A stretch of DNA of 64,000 nt from Rhynchopus sp. YZ270_cl-10 (lineage: Eukaryota; Euglenozoa; Diplonemea; Diplonemida; Diplonemidae), in assembly GCA_964035575.1 (NCBI GenBank), contig OZ037882.1:124001-188000 (forward strand). The letters run 5' to 3'. The notes under the pieces are model-generated. The model was not told the origin of the DNA, made no database searches, and saw nothing but the letters and a program-made list of their open reading frames with translations. This document shows positions 39,938 through 52,492 of this stretch, in pieces (position 1 is the stretch's first letter; each line of letters opens with the position of its first letter). The position numbers and the translations under genes are program-made.

Positions 39938-40507
39938 TCAGATCTTCTGCACAACGCCTTTAAGCGCGTCAGCGATGGTCTTGGTCAACGACGAAGACAA
40001 TCCGACAGTAAAGCTCCACTCGTTCATCATCTGCTGCATCAGAAGCACTGTTTTTGTGTCCTCAAAATCACCCGTTGCCTGCAGGTCCTGGATTGCCTTC
40101 GCCTTCGCATCAACCACGTCGTTGAAGTCGTTGGCAACATCCGCCAGATTAAGGGCACCAGTCCCGTCCAACCCAGTCACGTCAACGAAGTCAACCTGTT
40201 GCACATCCGACTGTCTCTGCACCGCCACCACTGCCTCCTTACACTCCACCAAAGCAGTGATAATTTCGGCATCGCACTCAAGCGACAGCAGCACAGTCGT
40301 TGGCACATCGGTCGCGCAAGTGTCTGCGTTGTACTCACTCGACGTCGGCGAGCAGGTGTCCAGCAGCACAAGCATCTTTGTGGCAAGGTCGGTCTGCTTT
40401 GCTGCGTACCTCACCACGCTCTCCTTGCACGCTGTGCTCAGGTCCCAGGTTTCCCCGTGCGCAACAGTGCACAGCGCCACCAGAAGAACAGCCACCTGAG
40501 TGAACAT
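39938..40507 (-). CDS. Secreted family copy 11 (duplicate of copy 7 with a converted patch)
   Basis: 189 residues. It matches copies 7 and 15 except that the hairpin reads VVDAKAKAIQDL in place of VVAEKEKAIQDL. The replacement is the version found in copies 8, 12 and 16. The flanking site (GTCGTTGAAG, giving NDFND) keeps the copy 7 form, so the exchanged tract is very short. The shared module lies at 40587-40647. Confidence 0.92.
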   Translation of the reverse strand: MFTQVAVLLVALCTVAHGETWDLSTACKESVVRYAAKQTDLATKMLVLLDTCSPTSSEYNADTCATDVPTTVLLSLECDAEIITALVECKEAVVAVQRQSDVQQVDFVDVTGLDGTGALNLADVANDFNDVVDAKAKAIQDLQATGDFEDTKTVLLMQQMMNEWSFTVGLSSSLTKTIADALKGVVQKI

Positions 40508-41569
40508 TGTGTGGGTTGGTTGTGTTTGTTTGTGGATCTGCGGTGTGTGGGTGAAATCGTTGGGGTGAGGGGGTTTTTCTTTTTTTGAAATGAGGGATGG
40601 TCGGTGGGAGAAATGAGGATTCCATGCTGTGCACAATAAATGTTCCCTTCTTTTGTTTTGATTTTTCTTTGCTGATTCGTAGCCTCGACATAAAGCAAAA
40701 CAAAAGAATAGCTACAAAAAGTGATACACGTGTCTGTGTGACAAGCAGCACACGGCCGCCACATAGTCGTGCTGCCGTGCATTTTTCTGCCATTAACTTT
40801 GTGGGTTGTGTCACCTAAGAACTTTTGTGGATTTCCGGATTGGTTTGCACTCTGGCGACTTGACTTTTTTGTTTTGTTTTTCCCAAGGGAAAAAAATCAA
40901 AAAACAACGAAGGATTAAAGAGGTGTCGTGAGCCGCACGTGTTCACGACACCTTCCTTCAAAATAAAAAGAGTGGAATTGCGAACAAAAGGTGCACCAAG
41001 CAATACCCAGAGAGAAGGCCTGTGTGGGTGACGGGTGCACAACCTTGTCCGCAGGTTTATATTCAGCACAACGAGAGAGGGCAACGTTGCTCCTCACTCA
41101 AGTACCGAAAAAGACAGCAACTGAAACAATAAAAAAGTATAAGATGACCCTAAGCCTCTCGTGCTTGGTCACCTTGTGACAATATGATGCAGGATGCCTG
41201 CGTCGATGATGCGAATGGATACTCACAATAGACACCAAAAGCAAAAGCAACATAACTTTCAGTGCTTTAAAGGGGAAAAAAACAGGGGGGGGGGAAGTCA
41301 AAATAACCTTGTTTTCAAAAGAACTGTCAATGTTTGTTTTGAAAAAATATAGTAAAAAATGTTGTTTCCAGCGGTCAGCTCCCTGACCAGGAAACAGCCC
41401 TTCAACCGCGATCGTCAGAAGAAAGGGCGAAAAAGGTAGGATGCAATAAAAAAGCTTTTGATGTGAAAGTGATACTATTGAGTACAATGACAAATTCTTT
41501 TTGTTTTTCAGGGGTGGGGACAGTACGGGTACAGAGGGGTGAGGAAATAAAGAAGAAAAATGCGAATCA

Positions 41570-42184
41570 TCAGATCTTCTGCACAACGCCTTTAAGCGCG
41601 TCAGCGATGGTCTTGGTCAACGACGAAGACAATCCGAGAGTAAAGCTCCACTCGTTCATCATCTGCTGCATCAGAAGCACTGTTTTTGTGTCCTCAAAAT
41701 CACCCGTTGCCTGCAGGTCCTGGATTGCCTTCGCCTTCGCATCAACCACGTTGTTGAAGTCGTTGGCAACATCCGCCAGATTAAGGGCACCAGTCCCGTC
41801 CAACCCAGTCACGTCAACGAAGTCAACCCCCAGCTGCACGTCCGACTCAGGCACAGGCACAGGCACACCACCCTGCTGCACGTCCGACTGTCTCTTGACC
41901 GTCACCACTGCCTCCTTACACTCCACCAAAGCAGTGATAATTTCGGCATCGCACTCAAGCGACAGCAGCACAGTCGCTGGCACATCGGTCGCGCATGTGT
42001 CTGCGTTGTACTCGGTCGACGTTGGCGAGCAGGTGTCCAGCAGCACAAGCATCTTCGTGGCGAGGTCGTTATGTTTAGCTGCGTACCTCACCACGCTCTC
42101 CTTGCACGCTGTGCTCAGGTCCCAGGTTTCCCCGTGCGCAACAGTGCACAGCGCCACCAGAAGAACAGCCACCTGAGTGAACAT
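41570..42184 (-). CDS. Secreted family copy 12 (duplicate of copy 8)
   Basis: 204 residues, same protein as copy 8, with the doubled linker and AAKHNDLATKM variant. The DNA carries GAGTAAAG where copy 8 has GAGTGAAG, a silent difference. Confidence 0.92.
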   Translation of the reverse strand: MFTQVAVLLVALCTVAHGETWDLSTACKESVVRYAAKHNDLATKMLVLLDTCSPTSTEYNADTCATDVPATVLLSLECDAEIITALVECKEAVVTVKRQSDVQQGGVPVPVPESDVQLGVDFVDVTGLDGTGALNLADVANDFNNVVDAKAKAIQDLQATGDFEDTKTVLLMQQMMNEWSFTLGLSSSLTKTIADALKGVVQKI

Positions 42185-43053
42185 TGTGTGGGTTGGTTGT
42201 GTTTGTTCGTGGATCTGCGGTGTGTGGGTGTGATGTGGCAACACTCGTTTGCGAGAGGACGGGTGGGTCGAGTGGCAGATGCACACACGGGATGGGGTGC
42301 TTTCTTTTTCTTTTTCTGTTTCTGTTTCGTTTGCATCTTTCATTCTTTTGAGAGAAACCACAGATGGTGTCGTGTCTGTGTGTGACGAGCAGCACACGGC
42401 CGCCACATAGTCGTGCTGCCGTGCATTTTTCTGCCATTAACTTTGTGGGTTGTGTCACCTATGAACTTTTGTGGATTTCTGGATTGGTTTGCACTCTGGC
42501 GACTTGAATAAATGGTCGTCAAACATAGTTGGCTGGGGGAGAGAAGAAACAAAAGCACACTGGTTTCCGTCAAACGCCTCCCCGAAAGGTCGCGTTCCTC
42601 GAAAAACAATCAGCGCGTATTTGTTTCTTTAGTTGCAGTCATGAAACTTAGTGGGCAACTAAGTTTGGCGAGGTTCAGAGTTTTTTTTTGGTTTTGTGGA
42701 TTTTTTTTTACAACGTAAAGAAATCAAAAAAAAAACAACGAAGGATTAAAGAGGTGTCGTGAGCCACACGTGTTCACGACACCTTCCTTCACAATAAAAA
42801 GAGTGGAATTGCGAACAAAAGGTGCACAAAGCAATACCCAGAGAGAAAGCCTGTGTGGGTGACGGGTGCACAACCTTGTCCGCGTGTTTATATTCAGCAC
42901 AGCGAGAGAGGGCAACGTTGCTCCTCACTCAAGTGCCGAAAAATACAGCAACTGAAACAATAACGCCCATTCTTTTGAAAATGTGCATGTGAGGAAAAAT
43001 TCTAAACAGGTAACAGATGCTCAAAAGTGAAAAATTCTGGCGTTAATGGATCG

Positions 43054-43738
43054 CTACACCATGGACTCGTAATGACATTACGCGCGTCATGACGAGGTAA
43101 TTACGAGTGCCTTGACGAGGGCACCCCCTCGTAATTACGAGGGGGTGCCCTCGTCATGACGAGGTAATTACGAGGGCACCCCCTCGTAATTACCACGTCA
43201 CGACGTCGTCATGACGTGGGCACCCACGACAAGGCGATTTTTGACCAATAAAAAAAAATTTTTTTTTTCAAAAATCGGGCGTGGTAGGTCATAAAGTGGC
43301 CCAAAAAATCCAAAGAAAACCTCAGATTGACCAAATGGTGAAAAAAATTGTCAAGGCAAATTTCAGCCAAAATACGGTCATTAGACCCCCACAGATGCTT
43401 AAAAGTGCCAAAATTTGCTTTTAATGGCCTCAAATCGTCGAAATTAGCCCTATATAGGGCCAAAAAAAAAAAATTCGAGAGTCCCTTTCCCTGGGAGGCA
43501 ATAGCCAGACAATGACCACGGGAGCACCCCTCGTAATTACGAGGGGTGCCCTCGTAATTACGAGGGCACCCCTCGTCATGACGTCGTAATGCCGTCGTCG
43601 TGACGAGGGAAACCCCACGTCATGACGTCGTCATTACGAGGGGGTGCCCGCGTCGTGACGACGTCATTGCGCGCGTAATTTCCCACGTAATTTCCCTCGT
43701 CCCTCGTCACGTAATGTCATTACGAGTCCATGGTGTAG
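43054..43738. mobile_element. Nested palindrome-rich element, unit 2
   Basis: Duplicate of 32869-33553, same 29-bp inverted repeat and CGTAATTACG arrays. Confidence 0.65.
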
Positions 43739-43845
43739 GGTGGGTAAACTACCCAATCCAAAAATTATCGAACAGATTCGTGTTCCAAAAAACCCAAAAA
43801 AAAATCCAAAAACCATAGGGTCCCCCCTATGGTTTTTATACAGTA

Positions 43846-44060
43846 CAGTACACAGTACACAGTACACAGTACACAGTACACAGTACACAGTACACAGTAC
43901 ACAGTACACAGTACACAGTACACAGTACACAGTACACAGTACACAGTACACAGTACACAGTACACAGTACACAGTACACAGTACACAGTACACAGTACAC
44001 AGTACACAGTACACAGTACACAGTACACAGTACACAGTACACAGTACACAGTACACAGTA
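43846..44060. repeat. Microsatellite (CAGTACA)n, unit 2
   Basis: About 30 copies of the 7-bp unit. Confidence 0.97.
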
Positions 44061-44441
44061 TAGTACAGTACAGTACAGTACAGTACAGTACAGTACAGTA
44101 CAGTACAGTACAGTACAGTACAGTACAGTACAGTACAGTACAGTACAGTACAGTACAGTACAGTACAGTACAGTACAGTACAGTACAGTACAGTACAGTA
44201 CAGTACAGTACAGTACAGTACAGTACAGTACAGTACAGTACAGTACAGTACAGTACAGTACAGTACAGTACAGTACAGTACAGTACAGTACAGTACAGTA
44301 CAGTACAGTACAGTACAGTACAGTACAGTACAGTACAGTACAGTACAGTACAGTACAGTACAGTACAGTACAGTACAGTACAGTACAGTACAGTACAGTA
44401 CAGTACAGTACAGTACAGTACAGTACAGTACAGTACAGTAC
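44061..44441. repeat. Microsatellite (CAGTA)n, unit 2
   Basis: About 76 copies of the 5-bp unit, the longest of the three. Confidence 0.97.
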
Positions 44442-45819
44442 GATTCACATATCAGACAAGATCTCGTTAGGCGTATACTCTGGGCCTCGTTCACTTAATA
44501 AACCACAGATGCAAATTTTTGAGCCTACGACCCCGCATTTAACTCATTTCGATCCCCTGATTTCAATCCCAAAAATATTTCAAAAAAATATTTCTGGTGT
44601 GGCAATAGTAAAGGGGGGTATGGATATTGGAAAACAGGCCTTCATATACGCCTAACGAGATTTTGGAAGAAAAATTCACAAAACTTTCACTACCGCTTCA
44701 TAAAAATTCACAAAACCATGTGGCTGACGACCCCAAAATAGCACAGTGTGACAGAGTCTAAACAGCATTGGTTCACTCATACGACCTGCACACCACACAC
44801 GACACTGTTGTTGATGTGCACATTCTGCACAACTACGGCGAGGTCGTTGCGAAGCTGTACTGGGTGCAAGGCGCAGGGGTGCAGCTTTCACAGGCAAAGT
44901 TCTATGGGTAGTCCGGCATTGCGACTGTGACGGCATCAGCCGCGCTCATTTTTTCTTCTACAAGCTTGGTGTCAGGGATGAAACAAAAGAATACATTGCA
45001 TGATTTTTCTCTACCTACCACCTCCCGTGCATGAGTCTGTGTATAAGTCCGATTTTTGGGGCCCCCGGACTTATACACCGGTTTGCGCACGCAGGTACCC
45101 AGACCCACGCAGTGGCACATTACCTCAGTAGTGACCCACACACGAGGGAATGTGACACAGCAAAAATTTTTCCCCCAGACCCTGTCTTCATGCACCTTCG
45201 GCACAACGCCGCAGGCAGGCCAAACAGCGTATAGAATTTGTTGTTTGTAAGCTACCCGCATGTTGAAGGGCCACATTTCGCCCTCCGCTAATTGCTTTTG
45301 TTTTTGACTTATTTTTGCCCCCCTCCCCAAATGCACCGATATTACGACCGGCGTAATATCGGTCGGGCTGTATGAATTTTCATCACCACATAACAAATTA
45401 CCCCAAATCACCCCACACAAAATGAAAGTCAGTGTGGTGGAAGGGGGCCGACTGCACTTTCCGCGCACATTTCCCATGTTAGCAGAAGAGAACATGGTCA
45501 ATGATGAGTGGCGTAACACCTCCACCATTCCTCCGGGCTACCCCTCCAAAAACGCCCCACTTGTTCGTTGCTTTTCAGCCCAGAACCCTGTTTCTATTCA
45601 CTTACCTGTACTGGTAAGATTCCCACTACAATTCGCACTCTATCCCCCCGCCCAATCGCCACAACAAAAGTGCATACAAGCATCAAGACATGCGGAGACG
45701 AGCCGGTTACATTTAACCCGATGCGTCCCACAGAATTTTTTGGGACTTCAAGGAAGTAGCGAGGTCAACAGGAATGCGGGGACGAGCCAGATAACGGAAC
45801 CCGATAGCGGCGACAGATT

Positions 45820-45940
45820 GCGCCCGCGCGCACCCACCCCGCGAAGCGGGGTGGGTGCGTGCGGGCGCTGCGCAGCGAAGCCTTTGCGCGAAGCGCAAAG
45901 GCGAGCGGAGCCGGGGGGTCTGGGGGGCGGAGCCCCCCAG
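45820..45940. repeat. Cluster of three GNA-loop hairpins, unit 2
   Basis: Duplicate of 35512-35632. Confidence 0.85.
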
Positions 45941-46739
45941 AAATTTTTTTTTAATAACAGAGTATTTTTCCCTGTTTCCAGGTGTATTTTTGGGTGTCTT
46001 GCAGGGTGCATCTAAAAAATTAGAAAATTTAAAAACGAAAACGAAAACGCCTTATTTGGGCTTTTTCGCGACCGCTCTTTCCAATCCGAAAATTATCGAC
46101 CCTATTTTTTTACAACCTGGTATAGTCATATCACACCCTCAGTCAACATCAGCCAAAAAGTCACTTTTTCAAAAACGGATTCTCGCATTTGAAGGTGCAA
46201 AAAAGGCTCAGATCGCTTCAAAACGTGCGTTTTGAACCGAACGACAACCCTCTCTGAATTCACGACATTTTTTCTCGACCCGATTAGTGGAGTAGATATT
46301 TGTTATTACCCCCTGGTTACCCTACTGACACATTTTCAAAAGAATGGGCGTAAAAAAGTATAAGATGACCCTAAGCCTCTCGTGCTTGGTCACCTTGTGA
46401 CAATATGATGCAGGATGCCTGCGTCGATGATGCGAATAGATACTAACAAAAAACACCAAAAGCAAAAGCAAAAGAACTTCCCGCTTTTACAAAGAGAAAA
46501 GAAAAGAAAAAGAGGGGAAAGTCAAAATAACCTTGCTATTAAAAAGAAATGTCAAAAAATATCTTTTAAAAAAATTGTAAAATGTGTTGTTTCCAGCGGT
46601 CAGTCAGTCAGGAACTCCCTGACCAGGAAACAGCCCTTCAACCGCGATCATCAGAAGAAAGGGCGAAAATGGTAGTATGCAATAAAAAAGCTTTTTGCCG
46701 AGAGAGGGGTGAGGAAATAAAGAAGAAAAATGCGAATCA

Positions 46740-47306
46740 TCAGATCCTCTGCGTAATGGCTTTCATCGTGTCAGAGAGTGTCTTGGTCATCGACGCAGCC
46801 AATGCGACAGAAAAGCTCCACTCGTTCATCATCTGCTGCAGCAGAAGCGCTGTTGTTGGGTCCGCTAAGTTACCCGTTGCCAACAGGTCGTGGATTGCCT
46901 TCTCCTTCTCATCAACCGCGCTGTTAAGCTCGTTGGCAGCATCCACCAGGTTCATGAGGGAACCCGTGTCAAACTCAGGCACAGGCACACCACCCTGCTG
47001 CACGTCCGACTGTCTCTTGACCGTCACCACTGCCTCCTTACACTCCACCAAAGCAGTGATGGCTTCGGCATCGCACTCAAGCGACAGCAGCACAGTCGTT
47101 GGCACATCGGTCGCGCATGTGTCTGCGTTGTACTCGCTCGACGTCGGCGAGCAGGTGTCCAGCAGCACAAGCATCTTCGTGGCGAGGTTGGTCTGCTTTG
47201 CTGCGTACCTCACCACGCTCTCCTTGCACGCTGTGCTCAGGTCCCAGGTTTCCCCGTGCGCAACAGTGCACAGCGCCACCAGAAGAACAGCCACCTGAGT
47301 GAACAT
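46740..47306 (-). CDS. Secreted family copy 13 (duplicate of copy 5)
   Basis: 188 residues, translated sequence identical to copies 5 and 9. Confidence 0.92.
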   Translation of the reverse strand: MFTQVAVLLVALCTVAHGETWDLSTACKESVVRYAAKQTNLATKMLVLLDTCSPTSSEYNADTCATDVPTTVLLSLECDAEAITALVECKEAVVTVKRQSDVQQGGVPVPEFDTGSLMNLVDAANELNSAVDEKEKAIHDLLATGNLADPTTALLLQQMMNEWSFSVALAASMTKTLSDTMKAITQRI

Positions 47307-48369
47307 TGTGTGGGTTGGTTGTGTTTGTTTGTGGATCTGCGGTGTGTGGGTGTGATGTGGCAACACTCGTTTGCGAGAGGACGGGTAGGTCGAGTGGCAG
47401 ATGCACACACGGGATGGGGTGCTTTCTTTTTCTTTTTCTTTTTCTTTTTCTGTTTCTGTTTCGTTTGCATCTTTCATTCTTTTGAGAGAAACCACAGATG
47501 GTGTCGTGTCTGTGTGTGACGAGCAGCACACGGCCGCCACATAGTCGTGCTGCCGTGCATTTTTCTGCCATTAACTTTGTGGGTTGTGTCACCTAAGAAC
47601 TTTTGTGGATTTCTGGATTGGTTTGCTCTGGCGACTTGAATAAATGGTCGTCAAACATAGTTGGCTGGGGGAGAGAAGAAACAAAAGCACACTGGTTTCC
47701 GTCAAACGCCTCCCGAGACGTCGCGTTCCTCGAAAAACAATCAGCGTGTATTTGTTTCTTTAGTTGCAGTCATGAAACTTCGTGGGCAACTAAGTTTGAC
47801 GAGGTTCAGAGTTTTTTTTTGGTTTTGTGGATTTTTTTTTACAACGTAAAGAAATCAAAAAAACAACGAAGGATTAAAGAGGTGTCGTGAGCCGCACGTG
47901 TTCACGACACCTTCCTTCAAAATAAAAAGAGTGGAATTGCGAACAAAAGGTGCACCAAACAATACCCAGAGAGAAGGCCTGTGTGGGTGACGGGTGCACA
48001 ACCTTGTCCGCATGTTTATATTCAGCACAACGAGAGAGGGCAACGTTGCTCCTCACTCAAGTACCGAAAAAGACAACAATATGATGCAGGATGCCTGGGT
48101 CCATGATGCGAATAGATACTAACAAAAAACATCAAGAGCAAAAGCAAAAAGCAAAAGGCGACCCTGTGACAATCAATCCTAACAAAAAACCGAAACCGCC
48201 CTGCTCACCCAGAGCATGAAATGCAAAAGGCAAAAACGCTACCATGCTCAACATTGATAGACTCGAGCGCAGAAAAACGCTCTCACTCGCAGTTGACTGG
48301 CCGGGCGGGCGGGCGGGGGGTGTGGGGGTTAAGACAGAGGGGTGAAGAAGAATAAAAAAATGCGGATCA

Positions 48370-49014
48370 TCAGATCTTCTGCACAATGCCTTTAAGCACG
48401 TCAGCGATTGTCTTGGTCAACGACGAAGACAATCCGACAGTAAAGCTCCACTCGTTCATCATCTGCTGCATCAGAAGCACTGTTTTTGTGTCCTCAAAAT
48501 CACCCGTTGCACGCAGTTCGTGGATTGCCGCTTCCTTCTGATCAACCACGCTGTTAAACTCGTTGGTAAGCTCGGCCAGATTCATGAGACCATTCCCGTC
48601 CAACTGAGTCACAGGCACCCCCCCGTCCATCGCATATTTGTCACTCGGCAGCTGCCCGTCAGTCGTGTGCTCCACGTCCAACTCAGGCACAGGCACGCCA
48701 TCCTGCTGCACGTCCGATTGTCTCTGCACCGTCACCACTGCCTCCTTACACTCCACCAAAGCAGTGATGGCTTCGGCCTCGCACTCAAGCGACAGCAGCA
48801 GGGACTGCGGCACATCAACCGCGCATGTGTCTGCGTTGTACTCGCTCGACGTCGGCGAGCAGGTGTCCAGCAGCACAAGCATCGTTGTGGCAAGGTTGGT
48901 CTGCTTTGCTGCGTACCTCACCACGCTCTCCTTGCACGCTGTGCTCAGGTCCCAGGTTTCCCCGTGCGCAACAGTGCACAGCGCCACCAGAAGAACAGCC
49001 ACCTGAGTGAACAT
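48370..49014 (-). CDS. Secreted family copy 14 (duplicate of copy 6)
   Basis: 214 residues, translated sequence identical to copies 6 and 10. The shared module lies at 49093-49153. Confidence 0.92.
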   Translation of the reverse strand: MFTQVAVLLVALCTVAHGETWDLSTACKESVVRYAAKQTNLATTMLVLLDTCSPTSSEYNADTCAVDVPQSLLLSLECEAEAITALVECKEAVVTVQRQSDVQQDGVPVPELDVEHTTDGQLPSDKYAMDGGVPVTQLDGNGLMNLAELTNEFNSVVDQKEAAIHELRATGDFEDTKTVLLMQQMMNEWSFTVGLSSSLTKTIADVLKGIVQKI

Positions 49015-50245
49015 TGTGTGGGTTGGTTGTGTTTGTTTGTGGATCTGCGGTGTGTGGGTGAAATCGTTGGGTGAGGGGGTTTTTCTTTTTTTGAAATGAG
49101 GGATGGTCGGTGGGAGAAATGAGGATTCCATGCTGTGCACAATAAATGTTCCCTTCTTTTGTTTTGATTTTTCTTTGCTGATTCGTAGCCTCGACATAAA
49201 GCAAAACAAAAGAATAGCTACAAAAAGTGATACACGTGTCTGTGTGACAAGCAGCACACGGCCGCCACATAGTCGTGCTGCCGTGCATTTTTCTGCCATT
49301 AACTTTGTGGGTTGTGTCACCTATGAACTTTTGTGGATTTCCGGATTGGTTTGCACTCTGGCGACTTGAATAAATGGTCGTCAAACATAGTTGGCTGGGG
49401 GAGAGAAGAAACAAAAGCACACTGGTTTCCGTCCAACGCCTCCCCGAAAGGTCGCGTTCCTTGAAAAACAATCAGTGTGTATTTGTTTCTTTAGTTGCAG
49501 TCATGAAACTTCGTGGGCAACTAAGTTTGGCGAGGTTCAGAGTTTTTTTTGGTTTTGTGGATTTTTTTTACAACGTAAAGAAATCAAAAAAACAACGAAG
49601 GATTAAAGAGGTGTCGTGAGCCGCACGTGTTCACGACACCTTCCTTCAAAATAAAAAGAGTGGAATTACGAACATAAGGTGCACCAAACAATACCCAGAG
49701 AGAAGGCCTGTGTGGGTGACGGGTGCACAACCTTGTCCGCATGTTTATATTCAGCACAACGAGAGAGGGCAACGTTGCTCCTCACTCAAGTACCGAAAAA
49801 GACAGCAACTGAAACAATAAAAAAGTATAAGATGACCCCAAGCCTCTCGTGCTTAGTCACCTTGTGACAATATGATGCAGGATGCCTGCGTCGATGATGC
49901 GAATAGATACTCACAATAGACACCAAAAGCAAAAGCAACATAACTTTCAGTGCTTTAAAGGGGAAAAAAACAGGGGGGGGAAAGTCAAAATAACCTTGTT
50001 TTCAAAAGAACTGTCAATGTTTGTTTTGAAAAAATATAGTAAAAAATGTTGTTTCCAGCGGTCAGCTCCCTGACCAGGAAACAGCCCTTCAACCGCGATC
50101 ATCAGAAGAAAGGGCGAAAAAGGTAGGATGCAATAAAAAAGCTTTTGATGTGAAAGTGATACTATTGAGTAAAATGACAAATTCTTTTTGTTTTTCAGGG
50201 GTGGGGACAGAGGGGTGAGGAAATAAAGAAGAAAAATGCGAATCA

Positions 50246-50815
50246 TCAGATCTTCTGCACAACGCCTTTAAGCGCGTCAGCGATGGTCTTGGTCAACGAC
50301 GAAGACAATCCGACAGTAAAGCTCCACTCGTTCATCATCTGCTGCATCAGAAGCACTGTTTTTGTGTCCTCAAAATCACCCGTTGCCTGCAGGTCCTGGA
50401 TTGCCTTCTCCTTCTCAGCAACCACGTCGTTGAAGTCGTTGGCAACATCCGCCAGATTAAGGGCACCAGTCCCGTCCAACCCAGTCACGTCAACGAAGTC
50501 AACCTGTTGCACATCCGACTGTCTCTGCACCGCCACCACTGCCTCCTTACACTCCACCAAAGCAGTGATAATTTCGGCATCGCACTCAAGCGACAGCAGC
50601 ACAGTCGTTGGCACATCGGTCGCGCAAGTGTCTGCGTTGTACTCACTCGACGTCGGCGAGCAGGTGTCCAGCAGCACAAGCATCTTTGTGGCAAGGTCGG
50701 TCTGCTTTGCTGCGTACCTCACCACGCTCTCCTTGCACGCTGTGCTCAGGTCCCAGGTTTCCCCGTGCGCAACAGTGCACAGCGCCACCAGAAGAACAGC
50801 CACCTGAGTGAACAT
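50246..50815 (-). CDS. Secreted family copy 15 (duplicate of copy 7)
   Basis: 189 residues, translated sequence identical to copy 7 (VVAEKEKAIQDL form), so the patch in copy 11 is specific to unit 2. The shared module lies at 50895-50955. Confidence 0.92.
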   Translation of the reverse strand: MFTQVAVLLVALCTVAHGETWDLSTACKESVVRYAAKQTDLATKMLVLLDTCSPTSSEYNADTCATDVPTTVLLSLECDAEIITALVECKEAVVAVQRQSDVQQVDFVDVTGLDGTGALNLADVANDFNDVVAEKEKAIQDLQATGDFEDTKTVLLMQQMMNEWSFTVGLSSSLTKTIADALKGVVQKI

Positions 50816-51877
50816 TGTGTGGGTTGGTTGTGTTTGTTTGTGGATCTGCGGTGTGTGGGTGAAATCGTTGGGGTGAGGGGGTTTTTCTTTTTTTGAAATG
50901 AGGGATGGTCGGTGGGAGAAATGAGGATTCCATGCTGTGCACAATAAATGTTCCCTTCTTTTGTTTTGATTTTTCTTTGCTGATTCGTAGCCTCGACATA
51001 AAGCAAAACAAAAGAATAGCTACAAAAAGTGATACACGTGTCTGTGTGACAAGCAGCACACGGCCGCCACATAGTCGTGCTGCCGTGCATTTTTCTGCCA
51101 TTAACTTTGTGGGTTGTGTCACCTAAGAACTTTTGTGGATTTCCGGATTGGTTTGCACTCTGGCGACTTGACTTTTTTGTTTTGTTTTTCCCAAGGGAAA
51201 AAAATCAAAAAACAACGAAGGATTAAAGAGGTGTCGTGAGCCGCACGTGTTCACGACACCTTCCTTCAAAATAAAAAGAGTGGAATTGCGAACAAAAGGT
51301 GCACCAAGCAATACCCAGAGAGAAGGCCTGTGTGGGTGACGGGTGCACAACCTTGTCCGCAGGTTTATATTCAGCACAACGAGAGAGGGCAACGTTGCTC
51401 CTCACTCAAGTACCGAAAAAGACAGCAACTGAAACAATAAAAAAGTATAAGATGACCCTAAGCCTCTCGTGCTTGGTCACCTTGTGACAATATGATGCAG
51501 GATGCCTGCGTCGATGATGCGAATGGATACTCACAATAGACACCAAAAGCAAAAGCAACATAACTTTCAGTGCTTTAAAGGGGAAAAAAACAGGGGGGGG
51601 GGAAGTCAAAATAACCTTGTTTTCAAAAGAACTGTCAATGTTTGTTTTGAAAAAATATAGTAAAAAATGTTGTTTCCAGCGGTCAGCTCCCTGACCAGGA
51701 AACAGCCCTTCAACCGCGATCGTCAGAAGAAAGGGCGAAAAAGGTAGGATGCAATAAAAAAGCTTTTGATGTGAAAGTGATACTATTGAGTACAATGACA
51801 AATTCTTTTTGTTTTTCAGGGGTGGGGACAGTACGGGTACAGAGGGGTGAGGAAATAAAGAAGAAAAATGCGAATCA

Positions 51878-52492
51878 TCAGATCTTCTGCACAACGCCTT
51901 TAAGCGCGTCAGCGATGGTCTTGGTCAACGACGAAGACAATCCGAGAGTAAAGCTCCACTCGTTCATCATCTGCTGCATCAGAAGCACTGTTTTTGTGTC
52001 CTCAAAATCACCCGTTGCCTGCAGGTCCTGGATTGCCTTCGCCTTCGCATCAACCACGTTGTTGAAGTCGTTGGCAACATCCGCCAGATTAAGGGCACCA
52101 GTCCCGTCCAACCCAGTCACGTCAACGAAGTCAACCCCCAGCTGCACGTCCGACTCAGGCACAGGCACAGGCACACCACCCTGCTGCACGTCCGACTGTC
52201 TCTTGACCGTCACCACTGCCTCCTTACACTCCACCAAAGCAGTGATAATTTCGGCATCGCACTCAAGCGACAGCAGCACAGTCGCTGGCACATCGGTCGC
52301 GCATGTGTCTGCGTTGTACTCGGTCGACGTTGGCGAGCAGGTGTCCAGCAGCACAAGCATCTTCGTGGCGAGGTCGTTATGTTTAGCTGCGTACCTCACC
52401 ACGCTCTCCTTGCACGCTGTGCTCAGGTCCCAGGTTTCCCCGTGCGCAACAGTGCACAGCGCCACCAGAAGAACAGCCACCTGAGTGAACAT
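51878..52492 (-). CDS. Secreted family copy 16 (duplicate of copy 8)
   Basis: 204 residues, same protein as copies 8 and 12; shares the GAGTAAAG base with copy 12, so units 2 and 3 are closer to each other here than to unit 1. Confidence 0.92.
   Translation of the reverse strand: MFTQVAVLLVALCTVAHGETWDLSTACKESVVRYAAKHNDLATKMLVLLDTCSPTSTEYNADTCATDVPATVLLSLECDAEIITALVECKEAVVTVKRQSDVQQGGVPVPVPESDVQLGVDFVDVTGLDGTGALNLADVANDFNNVVDAKAKAIQDLQATGDFEDTKTVLLMQQMMNEWSFTLGLSSSLTKTIADALKGVVQKI

Larger units (their letters stand above)
42964..46350. mobile_element. 3.39 kb inverted-repeat element, unit 2
   Basis: Duplicate of 32779-36042 with the same ends and TAA flanks. The extra length is in the microsatellites. 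Because all three copies sit at the same place in each unit, the element inserted once and was carried along by the segmental duplication. Confidence 0.75.
36055..46362. repeat. 10.3 kb segmental repeat, unit 2
   Basis: Second copy of the segment; holds secreted-family copies 9-12. It is 123 bp longer than unit 1, explained by longer CAGTACA and CAGTA tracts. Confidence 0.95.
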
